A DNA stretch of 64,000 bases from Flavipsychrobacter sp. (GCA_025963465.1 JAOQAP010000092.1:1-64000); one strand, 5' to 3'; positions 38,987-49,762 are shown, counted from the stretch's first letter. Numbers and translations are program-made. The notes: generated by a model from the sequence alone, not told the origin.

Positions 38987-40708
38987 TTACGATTCAGTAC
39001 GTTCCTCATCCTTTCCGTAGCGGAGCTTGTTCTCCTTAATGATAACATCCTTCACCACCTTGTCCAGTTTGTCTGTTACTACAGCAAGGCCTTCTATTAC
39101 TTCTTTGTTTACAGGGTCTGCCGGGTCTTCAAAGTTGAATAGCTGTATCAGTCCTAATATAGTGGCTATTGGCCCTCTCACATGGTGTGCCTGTGTATGT
39201 GCTATGTCGCTGAGCACATTGCTTTGTGCTTCTATATGCGCCAGGTGGCTTTTCTTCTCACGGGATAGGAGCTCGTTGTACTTCTTTTGTATGTTGTAGT
39301 TCCTGTAAATGAAGAAAGCCAGCGCTACGACCAGCAACAACCCTGCAAAACCTGTATAGGTAAATCGTTTTTGACGATCAATTGTACTGTCGTATATACG
39401 GGCCTGTGAAAGACTGTCGATCTCCTGCTTTTTCTTAAATTCAAACTCCAGGGAGTTCTTGGTAAATTCATTCTCTTTGTCAATGTTGTAGAGGCTGTCA
39501 CGGGTTGAAATGAAGTGTTCGTAAGCATCGAGACCCTCCATATGTTTACCACTGCTCTTGTATGCTTTATACAGTGCAAACCATGCATTCTTTTCGTCGT
39601 CAAGGTCCCTGTTTGTCTGGGCTATGCTCAGTGCTTTCTGTAGTGAAGGAATGGCCAGGTCATACATGTTTTGTTTTATGTAGATATTGCCCAGCGTAAT
39701 GTATGATTTAGGTAAAAGGTCTACATAGCTTTGGTCTTCTGCAAGACGTAATGAAGTATCGGAGTAGGCAAGTGCCTTAGGATAAACATAAGTATCGAGA
39801 TAGGTGTTGGCCAGTTCGTCAAGTATCTTTACCTCTTCCCTGAATTCGTTTATTTCGCGGCATTTGAACAGTGCCAGTTGGTAATTCTCAATTGCTTTCT
39901 GGTAATTATGTTTTAGTTTGAATGTTTTACCAAATCCTGTAAGGCTGGCTATCTGGAAGTAAATGTCTTTTATGGAAACGGTAAGCTTCCATACTTTTTC
40001 ATAGTATTCGTAAGCCTTGTCCGGGTTAGACATGGTAAGGTATATATCACCTATGTTCAGCAGTAAGCCGGCTCTCTGCAGTGTATCCTGTATATCTCTT
40101 CCATGCTTTGAGTTGGCAAAAGAATCCAGTTTATTCAATGATATTTTGTAGGAAATAAGTGCATTGTTGTAATCCCCTATGATCTTCCATACAACGCCCT
40201 CATCTGCCAGTACGCCAATCTGCATGTTAATATCGGGTCGTAATGCCAGCACCTTATTGTAGTATTCCAACGCCTTTGTGTGCTGAGATAGTTTCTGGTA
40301 AAATTTTGCTATTGTTTCTAATGCGATAGACTCGTTGAGCGTATCATTAAATTTTTGTGCAAGCGTTACGTTCTCTCCTAAAGCCGCAAAAGCTTTAGGG
40401 TAGTTCTTCATACAGGTAAAGTAGATATCACCTATCTTTCTATTGGCCTTATAAAGGCCGTCATGCCAATTGATCTTTTCTGCGAGCTTCTTCGCTTCAT
40501 TCGCTATGATTATCTTGTTGTTAGAATCTTCACAGTATATGACGGCTGCCATATCTATGAATGCCTTTACCTGCCCTGTGTCGCTTGATAGCTGATGTAC
40601 CAGGGACTTAATAGAATCAACATTAAACCGTTCAGATTGGGCAGAAAGATCGAAGGAGATGACAATAAAACTAAATAAAGCAATAAAGTATCTGTAACTG
40701 GTCTTCAT
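38987..40708 (-). CDS. TPR-repeat sensor with TM helix and C-terminal DHp-like module, no HATPase domain
   Basis: Signal peptide, TPRs (SESIALETIAKFYQKLSQHTKALEYYNKVLAL), TM FTYTGFAGLLLVVALAFFIYR, then SDIAHTQAHHVRGPIATILGLIQLFNFEDPADPVNKEVIEG...; stops ~35 aa later. Confidence 0.85.
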   Translation of the reverse strand: MKTSYRYFIALFSFIVISFDLSAQSERFNVDSIKSLVHQLSSDTGQVKAFIDMAAVIYCEDSNNKIIIANEAKKLAEKINWHDGLYKANRKIGDIYFTCMKNYPKAFAALGENVTLAQKFNDTLNESIALETIAKFYQKLSQHTKALEYYNKVLALRPDINMQIGVLADEGVVWKIIGDYNNALISYKISLNKLDSFANSKHGRDIQDTLQRAGLLLNIGDIYLTMSNPDKAYEYYEKVWKLTVSIKDIYFQIASLTGFGKTFKLKHNYQKAIENYQLALFKCREINEFREEVKILDELANTYLDTYVYPKALAYSDTSLRLAEDQSYVDLLPKSYITLGNIYIKQNMYDLAIPSLQKALSIAQTNRDLDDEKNAWFALYKAYKSSGKHMEGLDAYEHFISTRDSLYNIDKENEFTKNSLEFEFKKKQEIDSLSQARIYDSTIDRQKRFTYTGFAGLLLVVALAFFIYRNYNIQKKYNELLSREKKSHLAHIEAQSNVLSDIAHTQAHHVRGPIATILGLIQLFNFEDPADPVNKEVIEGLAVVTDKLDKVVKDVIIKENKLRYGKDEERTES

Positions 40709-41031
40709 GGTTTATATTATCTATACTTAATCGGTAAAAGCGATGCCGGGGAAAATGAAGACCGGATTCTTCTCGCTAAATTACAAAAATCCAGAAATTT
40801 ACATCGTACTAATTTAGCCGTGGACGTTTTTTGCTTAATATGTTTATTAATTGACATTGAAAAATAAATATATTGTATTTTTTTTGAACTAGTTACGCAT
40901 CATCTATTTAATAGTTATCAATTAATTCTTTATTATTCGGATAATTTTATATTATTTGTTGATATGCTGAATAAAATGTTTGTTTTTTAGGAAAAAAATG
41001 AAGTATCTTTATCTTACAAAATGTTCCCGGT

Positions 41032-41526
41032 ATGAAAAAAGAACTCCTAAACAAATTGTTGTTATCAGGTAAGGTAAAGATGGTCAGCTTTTTTGCTGGT
41101 TTATTGCTCACTACTATGCCTGCTTTTTCTAATGCCGCAACCGTTTCATTTGGTGTCACGTTCGGCAATCCTCAGTCCAATGGTGGTGTTTGTGTTGGGA
41201 AGGGTGTGTGCAGAGAGTCTTTGGGCGATGCAAGCGGGTCTCCTGAAGCGGTAAATGTTTCATTTGGAACAAGCGAAACTAATCCAAGCATACTGACGAT
41301 GACCTTCAGTATGAGTGAACTGACTGAAAAGCAGCCTGACAAGGTGAGTGGATTTACGGATCCTATGGGTTATTCTTTTGATGCGCCTTATATGCTGAGT
41401 AAGCCACAATTTGGTCCTTTACATTTGTTGCCGGGAGCTATGGTTGCTCCGGGAACAAGGTATACAGTTATGATAACCGGCGATAACGTAACTGTGTATA
41501 TACCATATGCTCATACAGATATGTAA
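41032..41526 (+). CDS. Secreted protein of unknown function (164 aa)
   Basis: Signal-peptide-like N-term (FFAGLLLTTMPAFSNAA); preceding and following sequence non-coding; own terminator. Confidence 0.65.
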   Translation: MKKELLNKLLLSGKVKMVSFFAGLLLTTMPAFSNAATVSFGVTFGNPQSNGGVCVGKGVCRESLGDASGSPEAVNVSFGTSETNPSILTMTFSMSELTEKQPDKVSGFTDPMGYSFDAPYMLSKPQFGPLHLLPGAMVAPGTRYTVMITGDNVTVYIPYAHTDM

Positions 41527-41547
41527 ACCTAAAGATAATAGTAATAG

Positions 41548-41577
41548 AAAATGGCGCTGTGTATACAGCGCCATTTT
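41548..41577 (+). terminator. Rho-independent terminator
   Basis: aaatggcgctgt-gtatac-agcgccattttt. Confidence 0.8.
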
Positions 41578-41620
41578 TATTGGTACAAACCAGTTATCAT
41601 AAAAGAAGGTGAATGGTATT

Positions 41621-43537
41621 CTACAGTGTCACAGTGACACCGGCAAACTCCCTTACCGCATCTGCGATAGCCCGGGCATCATATCCACATTCACGATGCA
41701 ACTCTTCAGGCTTGCCATGTTCCACAATACGATCGGGTATGCCCAGTATCTTTACTTCAGCTGAATAATTATGTGCTGCCATAAACTCAAGTATAGCACT
41801 GCCAAAACCACCTACTATAGTGCCGTCCTCTACAGTTATTATTTTGTTATAGCGTTGAAATACTTCATGCAGCATTGCTTCATCCAGTGGTTTCACAAAG
41901 CGCATATCATAATGAGCCGGGCAGATGTCTTCTGTAGCTAGTGATTTGCAGGCAGTCACAGCAAAATTGCCGGGATGCCCTATAGAGAGTATTGCCACTT
42001 CGCGACCGTCACATATTTTACGCCCTGTACCTGTTTCTATTTTTTCGAATGGTGTTTTCCATTGCGGCATTACGCCCTGGCCGCGTGGATAACGAATGAC
42101 ATAAGGCATCTCGTTTTCCGGTAACTGCGATGTGTACATCAGGTTACGCAATTCCGACTCATTCATGGGTGCACTTACTATAAGATTAGGTATACAGCGC
42201 ATAAATGCAAGATCATAAGCACCATGGTGTGTAGGACCATCATCACCCACTACACCTGCCCTGTCCAGGCAAAAGATGACCGGTAGTTTCTGAATGGCCA
42301 CATCATGTATCACCATATCATAGGCACGTTGCATAAAGCTGCTGTATATGTTGCAAAACACCTTCATGCCACGTGTGGCCAGGCCTGCACTTAACGTAAC
42401 TGCATGCTGTTCTGCAATACCTACATCTATAGCGCGATCAGGCATTGCGTCCATCATAAATTTCATAGAGCAGCCTGAAGGCATAGCAGGAGTAATACCC
42501 ATTATCAATGGGTTCTTTTCTGCAAGCTCTACAAGTGTATGTCCGAATACGTCCTGGTATTTAGGAGGTTCCGGAACTGTAATTATTTTCTTATTGATCT
42601 TACCTGTTATCTTGTCAAATGTACCCGGGGCATGCCACAGGGTCTGGTCTTTTTCGGCCAATCCGTATCCTTTTCCCTTTACTGTTTTTATGTGCAGCAA
42701 TTTAGGGCCGGGTATGTCATGCAATCCTTTCAGTGTCTCTGTAAGTTTCAGCACATTATGGCCGTCAATAGGGCCAAAGTAACGTAAGCCCAAGGCTTCG
42801 AACAGGTTGCTGCTTTTAGAAACAACGCCTTTTAATCCGGCTTCTACCTTTGATGCGAGCTTCTGGAAATCTTTGGTAGGCAACATGCCCAGCATTTTCC
42901 AGATGTCATCGCGGAATTTATTGTAAGTATGTGATGTAGTAATGTCTGTAAGGTATTCTTTCAGTGCGCCAACATTGGGGTCGATGGACATGTTGTTATC
43001 ATTGAGTATGACCAGCAGGTTGGCTCCGCTGACACCGGCATGGTTCAGCGCTTCGAAAGGAAGGCCTGCTGTCATAGCGCCATCACCAATTACAGCAATG
43101 TGACGGCGATAATCTTCACCTTTGTATTTAGAGGCAATGGCCATACCCAGGGCAGCAGAAATAGAGGTAGATGAATGGCCTACCCCAAAAGCGTCGTAAA
43201 TGCTTTCGCTGCGTTTAGGAAACCCGCTGAGCCCGCCATATTTACGATTGGTATGAAATATACTGCGACGACCGGTAAGTATCTTATGACCGTAAGCCTG
43301 ATGGCCTACATCCCATATCAGTTGGTCATCGGGAGTATTGAATACGTAATGTAATGCAACAGTAAGCTCTACCACGCCAAGGCTGGCACCAAAATGGCCG
43401 CCATGTATGCTTACGCAGTCTACAATAAACTGTCGTAATTCATCACATACCTGTACAAGCTGGTTTTTGCTCAGCTTCTTGAGGTCATCCGGGGTATTTA
43501 TCTGGCTAAGGAGTGGTCCTGCAACTATTTCTTCCAT
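41621..43537 (-). CDS. dxs: 1-deoxy-D-xylulose-5-phosphate synthase
   Basis: HGGHFGASLGVVELTVALHYVFNTPDDQLIWDVGHQAYGHKILTGR; GDGAMTAGLPFEALNHAG; DVGIAEQHAVTLSAGLA. Confidence 0.96.
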   Translation of the reverse strand: MEEIVAGPLLSQINTPDDLKKLSKNQLVQVCDELRQFIVDCVSIHGGHFGASLGVVELTVALHYVFNTPDDQLIWDVGHQAYGHKILTGRRSIFHTNRKYGGLSGFPKRSESIYDAFGVGHSSTSISAALGMAIASKYKGEDYRRHIAVIGDGAMTAGLPFEALNHAGVSGANLLVILNDNNMSIDPNVGALKEYLTDITTSHTYNKFRDDIWKMLGMLPTKDFQKLASKVEAGLKGVVSKSSNLFEALGLRYFGPIDGHNVLKLTETLKGLHDIPGPKLLHIKTVKGKGYGLAEKDQTLWHAPGTFDKITGKINKKIITVPEPPKYQDVFGHTLVELAEKNPLIMGITPAMPSGCSMKFMMDAMPDRAIDVGIAEQHAVTLSAGLATRGMKVFCNIYSSFMQRAYDMVIHDVAIQKLPVIFCLDRAGVVGDDGPTHHGAYDLAFMRCIPNLIVSAPMNESELRNLMYTSQLPENEMPYVIRYPRGQGVMPQWKTPFEKIETGTGRKICDGREVAILSIGHPGNFAVTACKSLATEDICPAHYDMRFVKPLDEAMLHEVFQRYNKIITVEDGTIVGGFGSAILEFMAAHNYSAEVKILGIPDRIVEHGKPEELHRECGYDARAIADAVREFAGVTVTL

Positions 43538-43688
43538 GCACGTATTGATACTAACCTACAAAAATAAATAAAATACTAACGCTATCTTAATATACGCATA
43601 AAAACGAATTTAAGATGCAGGTTATAAAGTGCAAATTTGAAGCCAATGTAGCTGTTTACGTTACCTTCGCGGTTAATTTGTGTTAAAA

Positions 43689-44624
43689 ATGAAGTATTTC
43701 CGTACATATCCATGGGGAATGCAGCTTTTGCTGTTCCTGCTTATGGCATTTACTTTTCTTTCCGCTGCAGTAGCTGTTATTTCTTCATTACTTCCGGCAT
43801 TGACAGGGGTGTCTGCGGCAGATATTCAGCACATCACGCCTGTTGCATCAGTAGCCGTAATAAATGGCGCCATATTAACGCAAGGCGTATTCAGTGTATT
43901 TACCTACCTGTTTACAGCAGTTATTTTCGCATATCTTTCTCATCCACGACCTGCAGAATACCTGGGGATAAGAGCTCCCGGGAAAAGCATTCAATGGGTG
44001 CTTGCTTTATTGGTCATGCTGGGTGCTATGCCATTGTTAATGGGAATAGAGGAACTGATCAGCCATATTGACTTTGGTGCAAAAGTGAAAGCTTCGCAAA
44101 AGGAGAATGACGACATTATGAAAGCGTTCATGAATATTGCGGATATTAAAGGATTTGTAAGAATATTTATTGTAATGGCAATTATACCTGCGATAGGTGA
44201 GGAATTGTTTTTCAGGGGGGTATTGATGCGGTTCTCAAGGCAAAAAAGCCGGGATATGGTTATCCCGATAGTATTTACAGCAGCAGTGTTTGCCTATGCG
44301 CACAGTAATATATACGGCATGACCTCTATTTTTTTAGCCGGGGTTTTGCTGGCTGTTATATATAACCTCACCGGTTCTATCTGGTGCAGTATATTAGCCC
44401 ATCTCTTCTTCAACGGGTCGCAGATCGTACTGCATTACTGGGGCAATACAAATAAGATGATCAGTACATTTGCGGCCAGCGATTCTATGCCGGTCTCATT
44501 TCTTATTGCCGGAGCAGTGCTGTTTAGCATATCTCTATACCTGCTTATCAAAAACAAAACGCCATTACCTGAAAACTGGGCTGATAATTTTACAAGAGCA
44601 GAACTTTCACAATTAACTGATTAA
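43689..44624 (+). CDS. CPBP family intramembrane metalloprotease
   Basis: Multi-TM; IIPAIGEELFFRGVLMRFS (EExxxR), AVFAYAHSN, ILAHLFFN. ATG at 43689. Confidence 0.88.
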   Translation: MKYFRTYPWGMQLLLFLLMAFTFLSAAVAVISSLLPALTGVSAADIQHITPVASVAVINGAILTQGVFSVFTYLFTAVIFAYLSHPRPAEYLGIRAPGKSIQWVLALLVMLGAMPLLMGIEELISHIDFGAKVKASQKENDDIMKAFMNIADIKGFVRIFIVMAIIPAIGEELFFRGVLMRFSRQKSRDMVIPIVFTAAVFAYAHSNIYGMTSIFLAGVLLAVIYNLTGSIWCSILAHLFFNGSQIVLHYWGNTNKMISTFAASDSMPVSFLIAGAVLFSISLYLLIKNKTPLPENWADNFTRAELSQLTD

Positions 44625-44639
44625 ATTTGGACCGGTATC

Positions 44640-45485
44640 ATGGCACTCAACTTACCTACATTTTATAAGCGTACAGGCAGCGCTATTGTTTTTGCAGCAA
44701 TAATGCTCACCGGCCTGCTATGGAATGAATGGGCTTTTTATGCGCTTATATGCCTGATCAATGTGCTGTGCCTGCGGGATTATTTTCGCCTGATGCCTAA
44801 GATTGATAAGGAGGCTTACTGGCCAAAATGGTTACCATTCAAATTCCAGGCCCTGGGACTGATACTTATCTCCCTGATGATGGCTATGTTCAGCCGCAGT
44901 ATCACCTATGCTCATCTGGATGTGATGCTTATTATTGTAGTGACCGGACTGTGCATATTTCCTGCATCTATGCTGCTTGTAACCGCCTTGTCTAAAAAGA
45001 GCTCGTTATTTGCTATGCTGCAATCTATTGGTGGTATACTATATATCACCTTGCCGCTGATGCTGCTGTTGAAAATGGAGCTGCAGAATTATGTGTTGCC
45101 TATAGCTGTGATACTGATGATATGGGCCAATGATACACTTGCCTATCTGGTTGGATCTTTTATTGGTAAACGTTCATTTTCACCTATTTCACCTAAAAAA
45201 ACCTGGGAAGGGGTAATAGGTGGCATCATTCTAACGATAATAGGAGCCGGTATATATGGTTATTGTTCTGCTACCTACCGGTTTGCAGACTGGATGGCAC
45301 TGGCGCTGATAACCACAATTATGGGCACATTGGGCGATCTGTTGGAATCGAAACTAAAGCGTATGGCTGATGTGAAAGACTCGGGGACACTGATGCCCGG
45401 ACATGGGGGGGCGATGGACCGATTTGATTCCCTGCTGGTAGCAGCACCGTTCGCATTTGTTTATGCCTTTTATTTCATGCGTTAA
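44640..45485 (+). CDS. cdsA: Phosphatidate cytidylyltransferase
   Basis: Multi-TM; SPISPKKTWEGVIGG; GDLLESKLKRMADVKDSGTLMPGHGGAMDRFDSLL signature. Confidence 0.94.
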   Translation: MALNLPTFYKRTGSAIVFAAIMLTGLLWNEWAFYALICLINVLCLRDYFRLMPKIDKEAYWPKWLPFKFQALGLILISLMMAMFSRSITYAHLDVMLIIVVTGLCIFPASMLLVTALSKKSSLFAMLQSIGGILYITLPLMLLLKMELQNYVLPIAVILMIWANDTLAYLVGSFIGKRSFSPISPKKTWEGVIGGIILTIIGAGIYGYCSATYRFADWMALALITTIMGTLGDLLESKLKRMADVKDSGTLMPGHGGAMDRFDSLLVAAPFAFVYAFYFMR

Positions 45486-45506
45486 CCATTGCGTCATTTT
45501 TACAGT

Positions 45507-45514
45507 TACTTTTG
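45507..45514 (+). promoter_or_regulatory. Bacteroidetes-type -7 element (TACTTTTG)
   Basis: TAnnTTTG match 22 nt upstream of psd ATG. Confidence 0.45.
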
Positions 45515-45535
45515 CAGACCAATCAGATATAACAT

Positions 45536-46192
45536 ATGAGATTTCATCGTGAAGGATATAAGTACATTATTATTGCTACTATATTATGGATAGTGCTGGG
45601 CTGGACGGCTAACCACTTTATTCCAAACCAATTTTTCTGGATCACGGCAATACTCACTTTTGCCATGTTCCTGTTATGGTTCTGGGTAGTAGCGTTCTTC
45701 CGCCTGCCGACGAGGGATATGGTGCATGGTGAAGACAAAATAATATGCCCTGCTGACGGCAAGGTAGTAGTAATTGAAGAGACCTATGAGCCTGAATACT
45801 TTAAGGATAAGCGTTTGCAGGTATCTATATTCATGTCGCCTATAAATGTGCATGTGAACAGGAACCCGATCAGCGGCGTAGTGCGTTATATGAAGTACCA
45901 TCCGGGCAAATTCCTTGTAGCATGGCATCCTAAATCATCTACGGAGAATGAACGTACCACACTTGTAATAGGTAATGACAGGGGAGACCTGCTGCTACGC
46001 CAGGTTGCCGGTGCTTTGGCGCGCCGTATCTGTTTTTACGTAGGCGAAGGCGATGAGGTAAAACAGAATGAAGAATTCGGGTTTATTAAATTCGGGTCGC
46101 GTGTGGATATATACCTGCCGCTGGGTACTAAAGTAGATGTTAAAATTGGAGATGTGGTGAAAGGAGGGGTTACGTTATTGGCTCATTATTAA
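45536..46192 (+). CDS. psd: Phosphatidylserine decarboxylase family protein
   Basis: IICPADGKVVVIEE; VSIFMSPINVHVNRNPISGVVRYMKYHPGKFLVAWHPKSSTENER; KFGSRVDIYLPLGTKVDVKIGDVVKGGVTLLA. Confidence 0.9.
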   Translation: MRFHREGYKYIIIATILWIVLGWTANHFIPNQFFWITAILTFAMFLLWFWVVAFFRLPTRDMVHGEDKIICPADGKVVVIEETYEPEYFKDKRLQVSIFMSPINVHVNRNPISGVVRYMKYHPGKFLVAWHPKSSTENERTTLVIGNDRGDLLLRQVAGALARRICFYVGEGDEVKQNEEFGFIKFGSRVDIYLPLGTKVDVKIGDVVKGGVTLLAHY

Positions 46193-46230
46193 AATATTCC
46201 TTATCTTTACTTTCTAAAAAATCAACAACA

Positions 46231-46440
46231 ATGAAAAAACTGACTTTATTATTAGTTGCTGCTGTAATGATCTCTGGCGGTGCTTTTGCAGAAGGAAAAG
46301 CTTGCTGCAAGAAGAAAAGCGAAAAATGCACTAAATCATCTGCTTGCTGCAAAGACAAGAAGAACTGCAAACATGAGTGCAGCAAAGATGCAAAAGCAGG
46401 CGAAGCGGCACCAACAACTGCTCCAAAGAAAGCTGCTTAA
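46231..46440 (+). CDS. Secreted small Cys/Lys-rich protein (69 aa)
   Basis: Signal peptide MKKLTLLLVAAVMISGGAFA then EGKACCKKKSEKCTKSSACCKDKKNCKHECSKD (7 Cys); followed by terminator. Confidence 0.75.
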   Translation: MKKLTLLLVAAVMISGGAFAEGKACCKKKSEKCTKSSACCKDKKNCKHECSKDAKAGEAAPTTAPKKAA

Positions 46441-46462
46441 TCAATATCTCATTCAAATAAGA

Positions 46463-46486
46463 AACCCGGTCAATTCTGACCGGGTT
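46463..46486. terminator. Terminator hairpin between convergent genes
   Basis: aacccggtca-attc-tgaccgggtt then tttctttt. Confidence 0.8.
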
Positions 46487-46497
46487 TTCTTTTGCTA

Positions 46498-47763
46498 TTA
46501 TTTCATGATCACCTGGACTGTTTTCCGGGTTTCCTGCTTCAGTAATATCTGCCGGCCTTTGGTAAGCTCAAAAAGGACCTCAGGTGTATAATGGCGGATG
46601 GTAAGCAGGCTTACGTTGTCATTTACATGCACCTTGTAGTCCTGGCCCAGCGCCTGTATGAGCGCTTTTATTTTATCTTCCCTGTTGTCTACACTTGCTA
46701 CAAAGCTGATTGCTGCATTCTGTATCAGGTTTATCTTGATCTTCAGATCGTGGAATATGCTGTAGAGCTTACTTAAGTTATCCTCTGTAATAAAAGAGAA
46801 GTCTTTTGTGGTCACCTGTACCAGTTCCTGGTTCTCTTTAAGTACAATAAGCGGTGGATAGGCAATAGGTTCTACCTCTTCCTTAATTACAGAACCTATA
46901 AGGCTCTTATCGAGGAAGCATTTTACGTACAGTGGTATATTGTTGTTTTGTAGCGGTTTTATTGTCTTAGGGTGAATGATCTGTGCACCATAAAATGCCA
47001 TTTCTATCACCTCGTTATACGAGATAGCTTCAATTTTTACTGTATTCGGGAACAGCTTAGGGTCTGCATTCTGTAACCCATTCACATCCTTCCATATAGT
47101 CACCGACTCCAGTTGCAGCATGGCTGCCAGTATTGCTGCAGTATAGTCAGAGCCTTCACGGCCCAATGTTACAGATTTGCCATCTTCTGTAGAACCGATG
47201 AATCCCTGCGTGACAACAATCTTGCCCTGCTTTAGTGTACTGCCCAGTATAGATTCGGCATTGTGTTTTGAATAGGCCCAATCAACAAGCCCATCACGGT
47301 AAGTATGGTCTGTGCGTATAACATTGCGCACATCTATCCATTCATTAATAACTTCGTTTTGCGCCAGGTAGAAAGAGAACATTCTAGAAGAAAGTATCTC
47401 GCCCATGCATACTACCTGGTCGTAAGAATAATCATAACGTGTGGAATCAGCATTCTTTACTGCAAGCTCCAACTCTGCGAAGTGTGCTTTAAGCGCAACA
47501 AGAGCATTAGCAAACTGAACATCATTCAGCAACTGTTTGGCATAATCTATGTGTTGTTGTTCCAACTCCTGTACTAAGGCTATAGCACCTGCCTTATCAT
47601 CTTTACAGGCCAGGTTCACTATCTTTTCCAGTGCATTGGTGGTTTTCCCTAATGCTGACAATACGAGCAGCACCGGCTGCTGCTCTTCCCTGATAATAGG
47701 CAATAAGGCCGCCATCCTGCCTGCATCTGCAATAGATGCCCCCCCGAATTTAAAAACGCGCAT
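46498..47763 (-). CDS. lysC: Aspartate kinase (monofunctional)
   Basis: MRVFKFGGASIADAGRM; TLGREGSDYTAAILAA; C-terminal ACT-like region. Confidence 0.9.
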   Translation of the reverse strand: MRVFKFGGASIADAGRMAALLPIIREEQQPVLLVLSALGKTTNALEKIVNLACKDDKAGAIALVQELEQQHIDYAKQLLNDVQFANALVALKAHFAELELAVKNADSTRYDYSYDQVVCMGEILSSRMFSFYLAQNEVINEWIDVRNVIRTDHTYRDGLVDWAYSKHNAESILGSTLKQGKIVVTQGFIGSTEDGKSVTLGREGSDYTAAILAAMLQLESVTIWKDVNGLQNADPKLFPNTVKIEAISYNEVIEMAFYGAQIIHPKTIKPLQNNNIPLYVKCFLDKSLIGSVIKEEVEPIAYPPLIVLKENQELVQVTTKDFSFITEDNLSKLYSIFHDLKIKINLIQNAAISFVASVDNREDKIKALIQALGQDYKVHVNDNVSLLTIRHYTPEVLFELTKGRQILLKQETRKTVQVIMK

Positions 47764-47824
47764 GAATATTTATAATATTTAATATTGGGCGCAAAGGTAA
47801 TAAAATAGTATCGCTGTTTTACGA

Positions 47825-49672
47825 TCAGATTACTTTCTTGCCCTTCATGGCATCTTTCAATGCGCCTTCCATTACGCGTTCTGCATAGGGGCGGCTCACA
47901 TCATTGAGTGATTCTGTGGCGTGCTGTATCTTATCCTTGTCTTTTGCACTTATCGCATCGTGTAGCTTCTGTAAATGTGTATTGGTAAGTATCAACTCTT
48001 CTTCGGTAATCGCTTTGCGATACTTAGTAAGGAATTTTTCGGTAGTATTTATCATTTGCTGCGCCTCAGTGGTCGCCTCTACCAGTGCGCGGGTCTTTAT
48101 ATCATCTTTTGCATTTGTGAGTGAATCGAGCAGCATTTTCTCTACTTCTTCGTCTGTAAGACCATATTGGGGCTTTACATCTATGCTCTGTGCTACACCA
48201 CTGCGCAACTCAGTGGCGCTTACTTTGAGTATGCCATCGGCATCTATCAGGAAGGTTACCTCCACCTTGGCCATGCCTGCAGGCATACCGGGAATGCCTG
48301 TAAGGTTGAACTCGGCCAGCTTACGATTGTCCTGAACTAGGTCGCGTTCGCCCTGGAATACAGATATGCGCATGCCACCCTGCCCGTCTTTCTGGGTAGT
48401 GTATTGGCGGCCTGCCTTGTTAGGTATCTTAGAGTTGCGGGGTATGAGTACGTCCATTAGTCCGCCCATGGTCTCAATGCCCAGGGACAGCGGGGTAACA
48501 TCCAGCAACAACATTTCTGTATTATTACCTGCAAGTATATCGGCCTGCACAGCCGCACCCAGCGCTACTACTTCGTCCGGGTTCAGTTCATCATGCACTT
48601 CACGGCCAAAGAATCGCTTTACGCTTTCTTTTACCAGGGGTACGCGGGTAGAACCACCGACCATTACCACTTCATCTATCTGTGCTATCTTCAGGCCGGC
48701 ATCTTTAAGTGCATTGCCGCAGGCGATAATGGTTCGGTCTACGAGTGGCTGTATCAGTTCATTGAACTGTTGTTTTGTGATACTTACTTTTTTGCCGTCA
48801 ATTACACCTTCAAAGAGGTCGTTAGCAGAAAGATGTTTTTTAGCTTCCTCTGCAGTAACCCTTAGTTGCTGCATCATTGACTTATCTGTATCTGCTATGT
48901 TCAGCTCTTTATTCCAGTGCTGTGCCAGCATCCTGTCTATATCGTCGCCACCAAGGTACGTATCGCCATTAGTAGACAGCACTTCAAATATGCCATTGCT
49001 GATGGTAAGGATAGAAATATCGAATGTGCCGCCACCAAGATCGTATACGGCAATGGTCTTTTCTTCACCTTTCATTGCGCCAAGGCCATAAGCAAGGCTT
49101 GCCGCTGTAGGTTCATTGATGATACGCAAAACATCCAGTCCTGCCAGCCTGCCTGCATCGCGTGTAGCCTGGCGCTGTGCGTCGTTGAAATACGCAGGTA
49201 CCGTGATGACTGCTTTAGTAACTGATGTTTTGAGGATGTGCTCTGCGCGGTGTTTTAGTTCTTTAAGTATGTATGAGGATAACTCTATAGGAGAATAGAA
49301 CTTCTGGCCTACCTGTATCTTCACTAATGCATCTGTATCGTCATCTATTACATTATAGGAAAAGAAACCGGCATCTTTACTTACATCTTTGTAAGATTTA
49401 CCCATTAAGCGCTTTACAGAATAGATAGTACGTTCTGGTTCTGCCACCAGCAATTCCTTTGCCGGGTTGCCCACGGTTGTATTCGCATGCTCATCAAAAT
49501 GTACAATAGAGGGAACCAATGCAAGCCCGTCAATATCGCGCAGGGCTATTGGCTGGTGAGTGTCGGTCTTTACAATAGCTATAAGGCTATTAGTGGTGCC
49601 CAGGTCTATCCCTACTATCGTTTCTTCCTGCAGCAGACTACCTGTGGCTATATTAATGGCTACTTTGCCCAT
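47825..49672 (-). CDS. hscA: Hsp70 family chaperone, HscA-like (Fe-S assembly type)
   Basis: [46 protein letters not shown]-terminal extension resembles Bacteroidetes HscA; 615 aa. Confidence 0.75.
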   Translation of the reverse strand: MGKVAINIATGSLLQEETIVGIDLGTTNSLIAIVKTDTHQPIALRDIDGLALVPSIVHFDEHANTTVGNPAKELLVAEPERTIYSVKRLMGKSYKDVSKDAGFFSYNVIDDDTDALVKIQVGQKFYSPIELSSYILKELKHRAEHILKTSVTKAVITVPAYFNDAQRQATRDAGRLAGLDVLRIINEPTAASLAYGLGAMKGEEKTIAVYDLGGGTFDISILTISNGIFEVLSTNGDTYLGGDDIDRMLAQHWNKELNIADTDKSMMQQLRVTAEEAKKHLSANDLFEGVIDGKKVSITKQQFNELIQPLVDRTIIACGNALKDAGLKIAQIDEVVMVGGSTRVPLVKESVKRFFGREVHDELNPDEVVALGAAVQADILAGNNTEMLLLDVTPLSLGIETMGGLMDVLIPRNSKIPNKAGRQYTTQKDGQGGMRISVFQGERDLVQDNRKLAEFNLTGIPGMPAGMAKVEVTFLIDADGILKVSATELRSGVAQSIDVKPQYGLTDEEVEKMLLDSLTNAKDDIKTRALVEATTEAQQMINTTEKFLTKYRKAITEEELILTNTHLQKLHDAISAKDKDKIQHATESLNDVSRPYAERVMEGALKDAMKGKKVI

Positions 49673-49762
49673 ATTTATTGATAATTGACCGGCAAAGGTA
49701 AATATTATAATGGCTTCCTCCTTTAAGCGGATATAGTTATAAGTGATGCTACCCCCTGTGGG

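Noticed and set aside
45404-45416. G7 tract in cdsA as a phase-variation site
   Set aside because: It encodes the conserved PGHGGAMDR catalytic motif, so the run is explained by codon choice.
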